64,000 nucleotides of DNA. Origin: Hoeflea sp. Its GTDB lineage: Bacteria; Pseudomonadota; Alphaproteobacteria; Rhizobiales; Rhizobiaceae. The notes beneath the pieces were generated by a model that was not told the DNA's origin, ran no database searches, and saw nothing but the letters and a program-made list of their open reading frames with translations. This document shows positions 51,299 to 60,517 of this stretch, one piece after another (position 1 is the stretch's first letter; the number at the start of each line of letters is the position of its first letter). A program made the position numbers and the translations under genes. Location of the stretch: assembly GCA_020637795.1 (NCBI GenBank), contig JACKJT010000001.1, forward strand, positions 372,001-436,000, written 5' to 3'.

Positions 51299-52714
51299 TC
51301 AGCCCTCGAACGGGAAGATCTTGCCCGGATTCATGATGTTCATGGGGTCGAGCGCCTGCTTGATCTGCCGCATCACGGAAACCCCCTCTCCCATTTCAAG
51401 CGAAAGGTATGACCGCTTGCCCTGACCTATACCATGCTCGCCGGTGCAGGTTCCATCCATCGCCAGGGCGCGCGCGTTGAGCCGTCCGACAAAGTCTTCC
51501 GCCGCCTTGATCTCCGCCGGGACATCGGTGTCGAGCAGGATGAGCACGTGGAAATTGCCGTCGCCGGCGTGGCCGACAATCGGCGCAATCAGCCCGTTGG
51601 CGGCGATATCGGCCTGCGTTTCGACGACGCATTCGGCCAGCCGGGATATCGGCACGCAGACATCGGTGGAGATGCCCTTGGCGCCGGGCCTGAGCTGCAG
51701 CGAGGCCCAGTAGGCGTTGTGGCGCGCCTTCCACAGTTCGGTGCGCTGCTCGGGATTGCTGGTCCACAGGAACTCGCCGCCGCCGCATTCCGCGGCGATC
51801 TCGGCAAACAGCGCCGCCTGCTCGGCGACGCCCGCCTCGGTGCCGTGGAATTCCAGGAACAGTGACGGGCTCTCGGGATTGTTCAGCTTCGAATAGGCGT
51901 TGCAGGCCTTCATCTGCAGCTCGTCGAGCAGTTCGATGCGGGCCACCGGAATGCCCATCTGGATGGTCATGATCACAGCGTTGCAGGCCGCCTCGACGCT
52001 CGGAAACGGGCAGACGCCGCCGGAGATCGCCTGCGGAATGCCCTGCAGGCGCAGCGTCACCGAGGTGAGCACCCCGAGCGTGCCTTCGGAGCCGACGAAC
52101 AGGCGGGTGAGGTCGTAGCCGGCGGAGGATTTGCGGGCGCGGCGGGCGGTGCGGATCTCCTCGCCGGCGGCGGTGACGGCGGTTACCGCGATCACGTTGT
52201 CGCGCATGGTGCCGTAGCGCACCGCGTTGGTGCCCGAAGCCCGTGTCGCGGTCATGCCGCCGATCGAGGCGTTGGCGCCGGGGTCGATGGGGAAAAACAG
52301 CCCGGTGTCGCGCAGATAGGTGTTGAGCTGTTCGCGGGTGACACCCGGTTCGACCGTGCAGTCGAGATCCTCGGCATTGACCTCGAGCACCCGGTTCATG
52401 CGCGACATGTCGATGGAAATGCCGCCATTGGGCGCGTTGACCTGCCCTTCCAGCGACGAACCGGTGCCGAAAGGAATGACCGGGACGCGGTGATCGGCGC
52501 AGGCGCGGACGATCAGCTTGACCTCGTCGGCAGAACCGGGAAAGACCACCGCGTCGGGCAGCTGGCCGGGGATGTAGGTGGTGGTGTGCGCGTGCTGGGC
52601 GCGCAGCGCCTCGCTTGTCTGCAACTGCTCGCCAAAGCGTTGACGCAACACGCCAATGACCGCTTCGATGCCTTCTTCATTGCGAAGGCCGGGCTCGACA
52701 TCGCTCAGACCCAT
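51299..52714 (-). CDS. FAD-linked D-2-hydroxyacid dehydrogenase (D-lactate/glycolate type)
   Basis: A 471-residue flavoprotein. The PCMH-type FAD domain has PGQLPDAVVFPGSADEVKLIVRAC, VPVIPFGTGSSLEGQV and RASGTNAVRYGTMRDNV, and the C-terminal oxidase domain ends TCTGEHGIGQGKRSYLSLEMG and LDPMNIMNPGKIFPF, the signature of D-lactate dehydrogenase (cytochrome) and GlcD. The start at 52714 has GGAG 8 bp upstream. The natural substrate (lactate, glycolate or another 2-hydroxyacid) cannot be fixed from sequence. Confidence 0.9.
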   Translation of the reverse strand: MGLSDVEPGLRNEEGIEAVIGVLRQRFGEQLQTSEALRAQHAHTTTYIPGQLPDAVVFPGSADEVKLIVRACADHRVPVIPFGTGSSLEGQVNAPNGGISIDMSRMNRVLEVNAEDLDCTVEPGVTREQLNTYLRDTGLFFPIDPGANASIGGMTATRASGTNAVRYGTMRDNVIAVTAVTAAGEEIRTARRARKSSAGYDLTRLFVGSEGTLGVLTSVTLRLQGIPQAISGGVCPFPSVEAACNAVIMTIQMGIPVARIELLDELQMKACNAYSKLNNPESPSLFLEFHGTEAGVAEQAALFAEIAAECGGGEFLWTSNPEQRTELWKARHNAYWASLQLRPGAKGISTDVCVPISRLAECVVETQADIAANGLIAPIVGHAGDGNFHVLILLDTDVPAEIKAAEDFVGRLNARALAMDGTCTGEHGIGQGKRSYLSLEMGEGVSVMRQIKQALDPMNIMNPGKIFPFEG

Positions 52715-52875
52715 GTGCTTTTCTCCGGTCAATCGTGGTTACGCCAATTCCGCCAGATGCTTGCTGCTTCGACGTGATGAGGTAATGTGCAAACTGCGGC
52801 GCGCTTGTCCAGTGTGGGAGAGGCGGCTGGCCAACATTAGTGGCGGCAAGTCACCGTATTTGTAAGGGAGAAGCC

Positions 52876-53373
52876 ATGTTGTTCGATGCTCCGGTGATCG
52901 CGCCCGCCCGCGGACTGGATCCGGCCTGGCTCGATTACAACGGTCATTTGAACATGGCCTACTACAATGTGCTGTTCGACCAGGGCGCCGACCTCATCTT
53001 CGATCTGTTCGGCTGCGGGCCAGGCTATCTGGCGGCGCGCAACATGAGTTTCTTCACCGCCGAAGCGCATGTCTGTTACATCAGGGAACTCAAGCCCGAT
53101 GCGATGGTTCGCGTCTCCAGCTGGATCCTCGATTTCGACAGCAAGCGGATCCATCTGTTCCAGGAACTCAGACATATCGACGGCTGGCTGTCGGCCACCT
53201 GCGAGACAATGCTGCTGCATATCGACATGAGCGGCCCGCGCACCGCGGCGATGCCCGACGACATTCTCGCCAACGTCACCGCCATGGCCGAGGCGCACAA
53301 GAGCCTGCCCCGGCCCGAGCAGGCCGGACGATCGATCGGCATCCCGCGCGGCCAAGTTCGAGGGGCATGCTGA
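52876..53373 (+). CDS. Hotdog-fold thioesterase family protein
   Basis: A 165-residue acyl-CoA thioesterase-like protein (ATG at 52876 after AAGGGAG). DYNGHLNMAYYNVLFDQGADLIFDLFG carries the hotdog catalytic Asp and Asn-Gly-His, and RELKPDAMVRVSSWILDFDSKRIHLFQEL is the second strand set. The group includes betainyl- and carnitinyl-CoA thioesterases, but no matching operon is seen here. It ends 3 bp before the CLC channel gene. Confidence 0.85.
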   Translation: MLFDAPVIAPARGLDPAWLDYNGHLNMAYYNVLFDQGADLIFDLFGCGPGYLAARNMSFFTAEAHVCYIRELKPDAMVRVSSWILDFDSKRIHLFQELRHIDGWLSATCETMLLHIDMSGPRTAAMPDDILANVTAMAEAHKSLPRPEQAGRSIGIPRGQVRGAC

Positions 53374-53376
53374 TTC

Positions 53377-55014
53377 ATGCTTTTTGACATTCTACGTGCA
53401 ATGCCCGGGCGCATCCGGAGTTGGGTGCTTCCCAACATCCGGGCCTTCATCGAGCACCGACAGCCGGTAATCTGGGTGCTGTCGCTGCTGATCGGCCTGT
53501 CGGTAGCCTGGGCTTCGATCGCCTTTAGGCAACTGATCGGCATTGTGCAGCTCTACTGGCTCGGCGACAGCAGCGAGCAGGTGCTCACCGCTGCCAGGCA
53601 GGCACCCTGGTACATGATTGTCGCCGGCCCGACGCTCGGCGGCATCGTGGTCGGCATCCTGGTATCGCGCTTCATCCCCTCGCGCCGCACCAGCGGGGTG
53701 GCGGACGTGATCGAGGCGCGGGCCCTGGCCGGCCGGCGGCTGAGCCTGCGCGAGGGCCTGATGAGCGCGGTGACGACCGCGATATCGCTGGGCGCGGGCG
53801 GCAGCGCCGGCCGCGAGGGTCCGGTCATCCACCTCGGCGCAACGCTTGCAAGTGCCGTGGGCGACCGGCTGCATTTGCCTGACTATGCCCGCCGGACGCT
53901 GCTTGCGGCAGGCGTCGCCTCGGCAATCTCCGCCAGCTTCAACGCCCCGATTGCCGGCGTGCTGTTCGCCCACGAGGTGATCCTCGGGCACTATGCCTCC
54001 CGTTCCTTCGTGCCGATCGTGATCTCCTCGGCGGCAGGCGCCATCGTCTCGCGGCTCTGGTTCGGCGAGGCAGCCGCCTTTATCGTGCCGTCCTACCAGA
54101 TCACCTCCTACTGGGAATTTCCCGCCTTCGCGCTGCTTGGCGTGGTTTGCGCGCTGGTGGCCACAGTCTTCCAGTTCACGCTGTTTTCCGCCGACTACCT
54201 GGCACGGCGCTCGCCGATCCCGATCTGGGCACTGCCGATCTGCGGCGGGCTGATCGTCGGGCTGATCGCGGTCCCCTTCCCGCATATTCTCGGCGTCGGC
54301 TACGAGACCACCGACCTGGCGCTGTGGGGGCAGCTGTCGCTGGGTTTGATGCTGACATTGATCGTGGTCAAGACGCTGGCCACGGCGATCACGCTCGGGG
54401 CTCGGTTTGGCGGCGGGGTGTTCTCACCCTCGCTCTATCTCGGGGCGATGACCGGCGGCGCCTTCGGCATCATCGCCGCTTCAGTGTTTCCGGGGCTCGC
54501 CTCCAGCCAGGCGCTTTATTCGATCCTCGGCATGGGAGCGGTGGCGGGCGCGGTGCTCGGCGCGCCGATCTCGACCACGGTGATCGTGTTCGAACTGACC
54601 GGCGGCTATGCATTGTCGATCGCGCTGCTCCTGACCGTTGCCATCGCCCACGGGGCCAATCTGGCACTGCACGGTCATTCCTACTTCCAGTGGCAGCTGG
54701 AAATGCGCGGACTTTTCGTCAAGGAAGGCCCGCACCGGACCGAATTGCGCAATGCGCGGGTGATGGATTTCATGACCCTGCCCGAAGACGGCGCCGAGAC
54801 CGAGTATTACGATCCCGAGCAGGATATCCCGTCGCTCAAGCCCGCCGACACGCTTGAAACCGCGCTGCGCGTGTTCGATACCAGCGGGCACACGCGTTTG
54901 CCGGTGGTTGCCGACACCGAGGAACGGCAGATCATCGGCTGGGCCGAGCAGGTCAAGGCCGTCAGTCACTTCAACCGCCGCCTGATCGCCGCCAGCGAGG
55001 AAGAACACCGGTAG
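53377..55014 (+). CDS. CLC-family chloride channel/transporter
   Basis: A 545-residue membrane protein. The selectivity and gating motifs GAGGSAGREGPVIHLGATLA (with the gating Glu), AISASFNAPIAGVLFAHE, and FGGGVFSPSLYLGAMTGGAFG match CLC exchangers and channels. About 12 spans lead into a C-terminal CBS-like domain with VMDFMTLPEDG and HTRLPVVADTEERQIIGW. The presence of the gating Glu fits either a channel or a proton-coupled exchanger. It starts 3 bp after the thioesterase stop. Confidence 0.92.
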   Translation: MLFDILRAMPGRIRSWVLPNIRAFIEHRQPVIWVLSLLIGLSVAWASIAFRQLIGIVQLYWLGDSSEQVLTAARQAPWYMIVAGPTLGGIVVGILVSRFIPSRRTSGVADVIEARALAGRRLSLREGLMSAVTTAISLGAGGSAGREGPVIHLGATLASAVGDRLHLPDYARRTLLAAGVASAISASFNAPIAGVLFAHEVILGHYASRSFVPIVISSAAGAIVSRLWFGEAAAFIVPSYQITSYWEFPAFALLGVVCALVATVFQFTLFSADYLARRSPIPIWALPICGGLIVGLIAVPFPHILGVGYETTDLALWGQLSLGLMLTLIVVKTLATAITLGARFGGGVFSPSLYLGAMTGGAFGIIAASVFPGLASSQALYSILGMGAVAGAVLGAPISTTVIVFELTGGYALSIALLLTVAIAHGANLALHGHSYFQWQLEMRGLFVKEGPHRTELRNARVMDFMTLPEDGAETEYYDPEQDIPSLKPADTLETALRVFDTSGHTRLPVVADTEERQIIGWAEQVKAVSHFNRRLIAASEEEHR

Positions 55015-55134
55015 GCCCTGTGGACAGTCTGTCCTTGTCAGGATGTCCGGAAGCAGCCGAACAGATGGAAACAGCAGACCTGCGCACAATCGCCCTGCCC
55101 GGGGCTACTTCAATCACCATCCAAAGAGACACCG

Positions 55135-55389
55135 ATGAAGCCGATCACATTCAGCCGCGAGGAAACCAAGGCCCTGGTGGGCGAGATCCAGGAGTATTTC
55201 CGCGAGGAACTGGACCAGGATATCGGGGCGCTGCCGGCGGAAATGCTGATGCGGTTCTTCGGTGAAAAGATGGGCGCCTATTTCTACAATCGCGGCGTCT
55301 ACGATGCGCAGGAGCTGATCAACAAGCGCATGGAAAGTCTCTCCTACGACGTTTTCGCGCTGGAGCAGCCGACCAAACATCTGCGCTGA
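55135..55389 (+). CDS. DUF2164 family protein
   Basis: An 84-residue protein MKPITFSREETKALVGEIQEYFREELDQDIGALPAEMLMRFF, matching DUF2164 throughout, with YNRGVYDAQELINKRMESL as its C-terminal hallmark. It is helical and soluble. Function unknown. It stands 120 bp after the CLC gene. Confidence 0.85.
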   Translation: MKPITFSREETKALVGEIQEYFREELDQDIGALPAEMLMRFFGEKMGAYFYNRGVYDAQELINKRMESLSYDVFALEQPTKHLR

Positions 55390-55522
55390 ATCGGCAACGG
55401 TTTCTTGCACGGCTGCGGGTTGCGACCGCGTTGCCCGTTTACTTCCCGCCCGATATCCGGCATCGCAATATCAACCGAAACTCGCGGACTGTTCAGGGAC
55501 AGTCTACTTCATGGAGATCCAC

Positions 55523-55939
55523 ATGCAGACCCTCATTCCAGCCCTCTCGGCAGTCGGCATCTACACGGCGCTCAACATGGCGATCCTGCTGTGGATCGCG
55601 ACCGAGACCGGCCGGTTGCGCGGCAAGTACAAGGTGTCGATCGGCGATGGCGGGGTCAAGCATCTCATCCGCATCATCCGCGGCCATGCCAATGCGATCG
55701 AAAACATGCCGATGTTCTTCATCATGCTGCTCACCGGCGCGCTGATCGGCATGCCGGTTCTCGCCGCCCATGTGCTCGGAATTGTCTTCACCATCGGTCG
55801 CGGCTTGCATGCCTGGCATTTCATCCAGGAAGACGCGCCGGGCTGGCAGCGCGGCGGCGGCTTCGGGCTGTCGTTCCTGGCGCAGGTGGTGCTGCTGATC
55901 GGCCTGCTCGGACACGGGCTGTGGACGCTGGCGGGATAA
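55523..55939 (+). CDS. MAPEG-family membrane protein
   Basis: A 138-residue four-span protein of the eicosanoid/glutathione-transferase-like MAPEG fold. ALNMAILLWIATETGRLRGKYKVS, then IRGHANAIENMPMFFIMLL, which carries the conserved RxHxNxxEN motif, are diagnostic. ATG at 55523 has GGAG 6 bp upstream; an ATG 12 bp earlier is possible. Bacterial MAPEG enzymes may detoxify hydrophobic electrophiles. No partner is apparent. Confidence 0.87.
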   Translation: MQTLIPALSAVGIYTALNMAILLWIATETGRLRGKYKVSIGDGGVKHLIRIIRGHANAIENMPMFFIMLLTGALIGMPVLAAHVLGIVFTIGRGLHAWHFIQEDAPGWQRGGGFGLSFLAQVVLLIGLLGHGLWTLAG

Positions 55940-55973
55940 CCGACGCCGTCCGGAATTGGCGGGCGAGGTATGC

Positions 55974-56756
55974 TCACCCCGCCATCTTGTCCTTGAGGAT
56001 CAGCGCCGGCATGGTGTCGGTCGCCTCGGCGAGGAAATAGCGGTCGCGGCCGCTGCGCTTGGCGTGGTAGAGCGCCGAATCGGCGAGCTTGATGGTTTTT
56101 TCCAGCGTGTTTTCGTCGCGGTGCAGGGCGCAGCCGATGCTGACCGTGAGGTTGAGCTCCTTGCCGGCGATCACCCTGCCCTCCTGGCGCATCAGCGCGC
56201 AGAGGCTTTCGGCGGCCGAGACCGCCGCGGCATCGCTCGCGCCGGGCAGGAAGACGCCGAACTCCTCTCCGCCCAGCCGGCCGATCAGGGCGTCGGTGGT
56301 TAGCGCCTTGCGCAGCACCTCGGCGATCTTCTTGAGTGCCTCGTCGCCGACATCATGGCCGTGGGTGTCGTTGATCGCCTTGAAATGATCGGCGTCGATC
56401 ATCAGGAAGGCGCCGCCGGATGTCAGCACATCGCGGGTCTTGCCGAGCAGGTAGGCGCGGGTGAGCACGCCGGTGAGCGTGTCATAGCGGACATAATGGT
56501 CGACCTTGTCGATGGTCAGGGTCTGAAGCCGGAACAGGTTGAGCACGACCAGGGCGATGGGCGGGGTGATCAGAAGCGGGATCACCGAGGCCGGGATGAT
56601 CGCGATCAGAAAGATCGGCAGATAGCGCTGGCCGTAGAGGAAAAAGGGCATGGTGAAGGTGAGAACCGGGATCAGCACCGCGAAGACGGTGACCACCGCC
56701 GTGATCTTGTAGACCCGGCCCATGGTCCGGATTTCGAAGAATGCGCTCATGCTCAT
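55974..56756 (-). CDS. Membrane-anchored diguanylate cyclase lacking an I-site
   Basis: A 260-residue protein with two N-terminal spans (residues about 16-40 and 45-75) and a GGDEF domain with GGEEF at 162-166. The residues nine to six before it read TTDA, not RxxD, so product inhibition through the I-site is not expected. DADHFKAINDTHGHDVGDEALKK is the usual substrate stretch. Start is 56756 or 56750. It is one of three diguanylate cyclases in the window. Confidence 0.9.
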   Translation of the reverse strand: MSMSAFFEIRTMGRVYKITAVVTVFAVLIPVLTFTMPFFLYGQRYLPIFLIAIIPASVIPLLITPPIALVVLNLFRLQTLTIDKVDHYVRYDTLTGVLTRAYLLGKTRDVLTSGGAFLMIDADHFKAINDTHGHDVGDEALKKIAEVLRKALTTDALIGRLGGEEFGVFLPGASDAAAVSAAESLCALMRQEGRVIAGKELNLTVSIGCALHRDENTLEKTIKLADSALYHAKRSGRDRYFLAEATDTMPALILKDKMAG

Positions 56757-56873
56757 GGGCCTGGACAACCTGCCGCCTTGGTGTTTTCGCCCGGAAACAT
56801 AGCAGGCAAGCGCTAAGGAAATCTGAACCGGACCGCGCCCTTTCAGACGCGGTCCGGGCCGCATTCCGACGGA

Positions 56874-58280
56874 TCAGGACAGGATGCGTTTGAGTGCCGG
56901 GATGCGCTGAAGGATCAGATAGTCCGACGCGAGCACGAACAGCAGCGTGACCCCTGCCATCGGGAAGGCCAGCGAGACGGCAAGCGCGACCACCGTGGCG
57001 CCCTGCCAGAGCGGCATGTCGCGCGGCAGCGGCGGCGCGGACAGCCGCAGGCCGCCGGCGCGGCGCTTCCACCACATCACCACGCTGCTTGCGCACAGGA
57101 ACAGCACCGACAGGCAGACAGCCGTGTTGGCGAGCACGCTCCACAGGCCCATGGTGCCCATGTGCAGCGCAATGCCCACCGCCATGGCCTTACCGGCAAG
57201 CGAATAGTCCTCGTAACGGACGTCGGCGAGAATGTTGCCGGTGTAGCGGTCGACATGGACGGTGCGGTCCGACATCGGATCGGTCGAGTCGGTGCTCATC
57301 GAATCGCGGCTGAAGGTGTAGACGCCGGTTTCGCCGGCAGGAACGTTCATCTGGTAACGGCCTTCAAAGCCGATCGCGCGGGCCAGCCGGTCCATGCTGT
57401 CGAGGCTGACCTCGGCGCCTTCGGGCAGGCCCGCCGCCCCGGCCTGGCTGCCGGACGCCGGCATCGGCGTCTGTTCGAGCGCCCAGGGAACCTCCTTGGG
57501 TCCATGGTTCATCGAGGCGTGAGTGTCGTCCGAAAGCGGAACATTGTCCCATTTCTCCGCCGGGAACTGGCTCCAGGCCTGCACCATCTTCTCGCCCCAG
57601 ACACCGGCCCAGGACAGGCCGGAGATAAGGAAGAACACCAGGAACAGCGAGATCCAGAAGCCGAGCACGCCATGCAACGAGCGCCACATCGCCCTGCCGC
57701 CACGGGCAACCGAGGGGATCAGAGCCGCGCGCCAGCCCGCATTGCGCGGCCACCACATGTAAAGCCCGGTGGCGATCAGCACCATGCCGAGGGAGGCTGC
57801 GATCTCGAGCATCCGGTCGCCGGTAACCCCGAGCATCAGATCGCTGTGGACGTTGTCGAAGAAATCATACCAGCCGCTGCGGCGGGGAAACTCCGCCAGA
57901 ACGGTGGCTGCGTAGGGATCGACGGCGATCATGGTCGCCTTGCCGTCAAGATCGACGCGGAAGATGGCGGCGAGATCGGCGGCGCGCGGGGCGACATATT
58001 GCTTGAGCGTGCCGCCGGGAATGGCCGCCAGCGCCGCATCGGCCTGCACCGAAACGGATTGCGCGACCGCTTGCGGAACAACGGCGATGCGTTCGCCGTC
58101 ACGGCCGTCGATATAGGCGATCCAGGCCATGGCCATGCCGGTGATGGCAAGCACGGCGAAGAAGGGGATGACATAGACACCGGCATAGAAATGCCAGCGC
58201 CATGCCGCGAGATAAAGCTTGCTGGTGCTGGCAGGCACAGCGGCCTGCGCCGGCGCACCGGACGAATCGATCGAGACCAT
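56874..58280 (-). CDS. PepSY-associated transmembrane protein
   Basis: A 468-residue inner-membrane protein of the PepSY-TM type. The start at 58280 has GAGGAGAG upstream. KLYLAAWRWHFYAGVYVIPFFAVLAITGMAMAW is the first span, DFFDNVHSDLMLGVTGDRMLEIAASLGMVLIATGLYMWWP the next pair, and FWISLFLVFFLISGLSWAGVWG a third; two PepSY-like segments (RYQMNVPAGETGVYTFSRDSM, then RTVHVDRYTGNILADVRYEDY) follow. The family resembles ferric-siderophore reductase/uptake helpers. It follows a DUF2946-like gene by 42 bp in a probable operon. Confidence 0.85.
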   Translation of the reverse strand: MVSIDSSGAPAQAAVPASTSKLYLAAWRWHFYAGVYVIPFFAVLAITGMAMAWIAYIDGRDGERIAVVPQAVAQSVSVQADAALAAIPGGTLKQYVAPRAADLAAIFRVDLDGKATMIAVDPYAATVLAEFPRRSGWYDFFDNVHSDLMLGVTGDRMLEIAASLGMVLIATGLYMWWPRNAGWRAALIPSVARGGRAMWRSLHGVLGFWISLFLVFFLISGLSWAGVWGEKMVQAWSQFPAEKWDNVPLSDDTHASMNHGPKEVPWALEQTPMPASGSQAGAAGLPEGAEVSLDSMDRLARAIGFEGRYQMNVPAGETGVYTFSRDSMSTDSTDPMSDRTVHVDRYTGNILADVRYEDYSLAGKAMAVGIALHMGTMGLWSVLANTAVCLSVLFLCASSVVMWWKRRAGGLRLSAPPLPRDMPLWQGATVVALAVSLAFPMAGVTLLFVLASDYLILQRIPALKRILS

Positions 58281-58322
58281 CAGTCTCTCCTCTGACAAAA
58301 GAATTGCTTTGAATTGCGGGTG

Positions 58323-58700
58323 TCAGAGAAGGACGGGCGGCGCCCGGGCGTGACGGCCGGACTTGAACACGCCGGAGCGGAGGATGGTTCTTTCGAAGGC
58401 GAGCGCCTCGGTGCCGCCGAGCACAACCGGATCGAGCGCCGCACCCGCCTCCGGCAGGGCCGCCACATGGATCTGCATCGACCAGTCGCAGGGCGAGTGG
58501 CCGGGCTTGCCGGCCGGATCGCCGTCATCGCCAAGGGAGACCGTCTCGAAGCCGGTCGCGGTGCAGATGACGATCTGCATGCCCTGATCCGAGAAGCGGG
58601 GCATGGTGTGGACGGAGAAGAACGAGAACATCAGCAGCGGAACGAACAGGGCCGCAAAGACCAGTCGTCTCACATCCAGCGCTCTGAGTGCTCCCATCAT
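58323..58700 (-). CDS. DUF2946-like small exported protein
   Basis: A 125-residue protein with an N-terminal hydrophobic segment (VRRLVFAALFVPLLMFSFFSVHTMP) and a mature part with IVICTATGFETVSLGD, GHSPCDWSMQIHVAALP and the C-terminal SGRHARAPPVLL. Cys and His placement plus the RAPP tail resemble DUF2946, often found beside PepSY-TM, TonB-receptor or copper genes. Metal binding is plausible but not shown. It precedes the PepSY gene in the same direction. Confidence 0.6.
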   Translation of the reverse strand: MMGALRALDVRRLVFAALFVPLLMFSFFSVHTMPRFSDQGMQIVICTATGFETVSLGDDGDPAGKPGHSPCDWSMQIHVAALPEAGAALDPVVLGGTEALAFERTILRSGVFKSGRHARAPPVLL

Positions 58701-58741
58701 GGAAAACTCTCTAGCCAAAATCCGGCGCGGGATACAGCGGA

Positions 58742-58755
58742 AATTTCCGGAAATT
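58742..58755. promoter_or_regulatory. Perfect palindrome upstream of the DUF2946-like gene
   Basis: AATTTCCGGAAATT is its own reverse complement and lies 41 bp before the start of the DUF2946-like/PepSY unit. It is a candidate operator, for example of a metal-responsive regulator; it does not match a Fur box closely. Confidence 0.4.
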
Positions 58756-58884
58756 CAGTATATTAGCCAGCCGGAAAAGACATCGCGCCGGCCCGACGCC
58801 ATTCGGCGCGAGGCCGCGCAGGAACGGTCTCACCGCCCCGGGCCGGACGGGCCGCCCCGGGTGACGCAGGCGGTGCAAGCGGGA

Positions 58885-59163
58885 TTACGGCTGCGGCCAG
58901 GAAACCATGGTGCCGGTCAGCGCCTCAACGTCCTCCGGCGATTGCCGCGAGACCATGCTTATGCCGCCGCTCGGCCCTGCTTGCTGGGCGGACGTGCCCG
59001 CCAACTTGTGTGAGACGAGGCCGAACTGATCCTTGATTGCGCTGCCGACGGTTTCGGCGCCGGTGAGAAGCGCCATGGAGAGAATCGACGCTATCAGCGC
59101 GTATTCCATCGCGGTTGCGCCGGACTCGCAGTCGGCGGCGCGGGTGCAGAGTACCTTCATCAT
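58885..59163 (-). CDS. Flp-type IVb pilin
   Basis: A 92-residue prepilin. CESGATAMEYALIASILSMALLTGAETVGSAI has the prepilin peptidase site after Gly (G/ATAMEY) with Glu at +5 and the hydrophobic helix, the Flp/Fap signature. The C-terminal part ends SPEDVEALTGTMVSWPQP and is longer than in many Flp pilins. No tad assembly genes (CpaA-F, TadBC) are in the window, so this is an orphan pilin here. Starts at 59163 or 59160. Confidence 0.82.
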   Translation of the reverse strand: MMKVLCTRAADCESGATAMEYALIASILSMALLTGAETVGSAIKDQFGLVSHKLAGTSAQQAGPSGGISMVSRQSPEDVEALTGTMVSWPQP

Positions 59164-59438
59164 GGAGGTCCCTTTCAAAACATTGTGCACGCGTCCGATC
59201 TGTCATCGATCGGAGCCGGTCGATCATTGACCAGGCACGGCAAAGTTGCACACAACCTCTTTCAAAACCGTTGACGGCAAGGGTCAACATTGTGCCGGGA
59301 TGGCACACCAGTTCCATAATGGGAGATAGCGACCCTCTTGCAGTCGTGGCCAGGCGCACACCGACGCCGCCGGAAGGATGCCTCCCGGCGGCGTCAACAT
59401 GCTGAAGCCGCGCCTCTATCGGCGGCAATCCGCCGCCG

Positions 59439-60290
59439 TTACATCCGCCGGATCTTCATCAGTTCGGCACCGTTGGCCGCCTTGAAGATCACGGTGCGGC
59501 CCTCGCGGACAATGATCCTGCTGGTTGTAAGCGCCCGGCGAAGGCCATCCTCCGCCGCGGTTTCGCCCTGGCCGGCGCACCGCATCTTGGTCTGCATCAC
59601 CTGCCCGTCGGGCCGGACCCGGCCATTGCGGACCGCGATGCGGGTGGAATGGCTGTTGCAGCCGATCGTGGCGCTGACCCGGCCGCGATCGTCGAGGCCC
59701 AGGCGCGCGCGCGCCGCCATCTGCTGGCCGAGTTGAACCAGGAAACCGTTATCCGCTGCGATATGGGTGATGCGGTAGTTGCCGACAAGATCGCCCAGAT
59801 CGACGCCGCCCGACTGGGCTTGGTTCTGCTGGGCCGAACGCGCATCGACGAAGCGGAAGGTTTCCCATCCGGAAGCGCGCTCGGATACGGCGGCCAGATG
59901 CGAGCGTTTGCCAACGCCGGCGCGGACGAATTTGCCGTTCTCAACCGACCGCAGCGCGACGTTGCGTCCGTTGACCCCCATCAGCTCGAAGGTTTCCCAG
60001 CCCCTGATATGCGGGCTGCCCGCGGCGAGAAAAGTTCCCTGGCCAACGCCCGCGCGGACAAAGCTGCCGGTGGCAAGGTCGCGAAACGCGATCCTGTTGC
60101 CTTCCAGCCGAACCGTGTCGAGGCGGCTGGCGCTCCGGGCGTCCGGGGCGGCGGCGGCAAGCGTGCCGCCCACGATAGTGACATATTTGCCGGACTGGAC
60201 CGACTGGAGAAAGATTTCCTCCGCCTTGGCCATCGCCTGGCCGGCAAACAGTAAACTCAAAGCGAGAAAGCTGCGAACTAGATTTTTCAT
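59439..60290 (-). CDS. Secreted protein with fascin-like and META domains
   Basis: A 283-residue exported protein. A signal peptide (MKNLVRSFLALSLLFAGQAMA) is followed by a beta-trefoil/fascin-like region with three similar lobes: QSGKYVTIVGGTLAA, TGSFVRAGVGQGTFLAA and NGKFVRAGVGKRSHLAA. The C-terminal META/DUF306 domain (about 170-283) carries GNYRITHIAADNG, IGCNSHSTRIAV and RCAGQGETAAEDGLRRAL, as in HslJ-like proteins. Such domains are linked to envelope stress and motility. No direct function is known. Confidence 0.8.
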   Translation of the reverse strand: MKNLVRSFLALSLLFAGQAMAKAEEIFLQSVQSGKYVTIVGGTLAAAAPDARSASRLDTVRLEGNRIAFRDLATGSFVRAGVGQGTFLAAGSPHIRGWETFELMGVNGRNVALRSVENGKFVRAGVGKRSHLAAVSERASGWETFRFVDARSAQQNQAQSGGVDLGDLVGNYRITHIAADNGFLVQLGQQMAARARLGLDDRGRVSATIGCNSHSTRIAVRNGRVRPDGQVMQTKMRCAGQGETAAEDGLRRALTTSRIIVREGRTVIFKAANGAELMKIRRM

Positions 60291-60441
60291 GGACCGGTCC
60301 CCCTTGTTGACCATCGAGTGATGCCCCGTTGTGCAGCCAGCCGATTGAACCAGGCTTGAACGGCAAATTCATCAGGCATTCATCCGGGCTTGCCGGCACT
60401 CATGATGCCATGGGGAAATCGGAACGGCCAAGAGCGCAAAT

Positions 60442-60467
60442 GAGCCGGTGACGCCCGCCACCGGCTC
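60442..60467. terminator. Hairpin between META protein and mini-gene
   Basis: GAGCCGGTG and CACCGGCTC form a 9-bp stem with an 8-nt loop. There is no T run on either strand, so it may or may not terminate transcription of the 54-residue gene. Confidence 0.35.
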
Positions 60468-60517
60468 TTGATGCCCTGCAGTGATCTCACGCACGGACCC
60501 CGCCCTCCTTGTCGGTC

